From the NCBI GenBank assembly GCA_029339195.1, contig JAPTJF010000221.1, positions 1 through 64,000 of the forward strand: a stretch of 64,000 nt of DNA, read 5' to 3'. This DNA comes from Micractinium sp. NFX-FRZ (lineage: Eukaryota > Chlorophyta > Trebouxiophyceae > Chlorellales > Chlorellaceae). How positions within the stretch are numbered: the stretch's first letter is position 1; every line of letters starts with the position of its first letter. Of this stretch, positions 63,356 to 64,000 are shown in pieces. A program made the translations under genes and the position numbers. The notes beneath the pieces were generated by a model. That model saw only the letters and a program-made list of their open reading frames with translations. It ran no database searches and was not told the DNA's origin.

Positions 63356-64000
63356 CGAGGCTGGGCGTCGCATGTGGCAGTGCTGGGTGGAGCCAGCAGT
63401 GCAGCGCAGAGCAACCACGATGTCCCAGGCCCCCCTCTCATGCCCTCTCCTCTGCTTGCTCCTTACCCCAGCAGCCCGCCTTGACTCGTGCGCTCTCTCA
63501 AAAGGCTTACAACGCGCTCGCGCGGTTATGCTGCCTAGTAGCGAGGCTGGAGCAGGCATGCAATTTGCTGAGGTGGCAACAAAGAGGGGACCGGCCAGCA
63601 CCGTGCTGCCGGCTGCAAGTTATTTGAGGCAAAGGCAATGAACCATATTGTGCTGAAGGAGGGCGGCCTGGATGCATCAATCGTGTGTGTTTGAACGAGC
63701 GGGGAGCGCAGAATGAAGCAGGGGAGGACGCTCGGATGGGTGAGCCAAAGGAGGAGGGGAGCGCTCGCGATGGGTGTGCCAGAGGGGGGAAGCGCTCGCG
63801 ATGGGTGTGCCAGAGGGGGGGGAGCGCTCGCGATGGGTGTGCCAAAGGGCTGAGCAGGAGTGGTGTGTGGGTAGGGAGCACAGAGAGATTGGGGGCCCGC
63901 AAGCAGGGGGCAGAATGGGACCGCAATAGGGGGCGGTGAGTCCACACGGGTCAGCAGCGCGCATCGCACGCGCGTCAGCAAGAGAATTAAGTCAAGTATA
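63356..64000. other. Non-coding right flank
   Basis: This is 3' UTR of the YbaK-domain gene and intergenic DNA with one minisatellite. Frames on both strands follow the repeat and show no domain. Confidence 0.5.
63728..63850. repeat. About 31-bp minisatellite
   Basis: Units around GAGCGCTCGCGATGGGTGTG plus CCAGAGGGGG occur about three and a half times with small indels in the G run. Confidence 0.88.

Overview
The window is nuclear DNA of a green alga, most likely a Chlorella-type trebouxiophyte. The sequence is GC-rich throughout. Genes are cut into many short exons by GT-AG introns with near-constant CAG acceptors. There is a plastid-targeted ribosomal protein and a plastid FtsH protease, a land-plant-style formin with a PTEN-like head, and extensin-like proline-rich secreted protein. 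TGTAA motifs, the usual chlorophyte poly(A) signal, lie downstream of several genes. No rRNA, tRNA, CRISPR array, transposon or viral segment was recognised. One run of 100 N interrupts the assembly at 40628-40727.

Layout, left to right: a secreted PAN + MRH lectin-like protein (714-2712, minus); a poorly resolved multi-pass membrane protein (about 3268-5895, minus); a plastid DUF1499 protein (6653-9331, minus); splicing factor CWC25 (9663-14543, minus); an unrecognised type I membrane protein (14786-17280, plus); a 24-exon class II formin (18446-30098, plus); a type II membrane glycosyltransferase-like protein (30759-33839, minus); plastid ribosomal protein L11 (34778-36656, plus); LSM5 (37354-38306, plus); the TRAPP-II subunit TRS120/TRAPPC9 (38867-49404, plus); plastid FtsH (50063-55881, minus); WDR12/YTM1 (57296-60082, minus); and a YbaK/ProX-domain protein (60242-63355, plus). 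For twelve of the thirteen genes an exon chain was built that stays in frame from ATG to stop and matches the expected family order. The genes are mostly housekeeping and do not form one pathway: splicing and RNA decay (CWC25, LSM5), ribosome supply (WDR12, uL11c), plastid quality control (FtsH, DUF1499), secretion and the cell surface (TRS120, PAN-MRH protein, glycosyltransferase-like protein), and actin (formin).

The most unusual feature runs through the whole window. In at least nine genes, introns hold truncated, decayed, same-orientation copies of the edge of the neighbouring exon, usually with the original splice site attached. Some occur once, some two or three times, and one (TRS120) is a 96-bp array that contains the assembly gap. 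This looks like recurrent local tandem duplication across exon-intron borders, and it may be how introns grow or how splice sites become redundant in this lineage. The second point of interest is the PAN + MRH domain combination on a proline-rich stalk.
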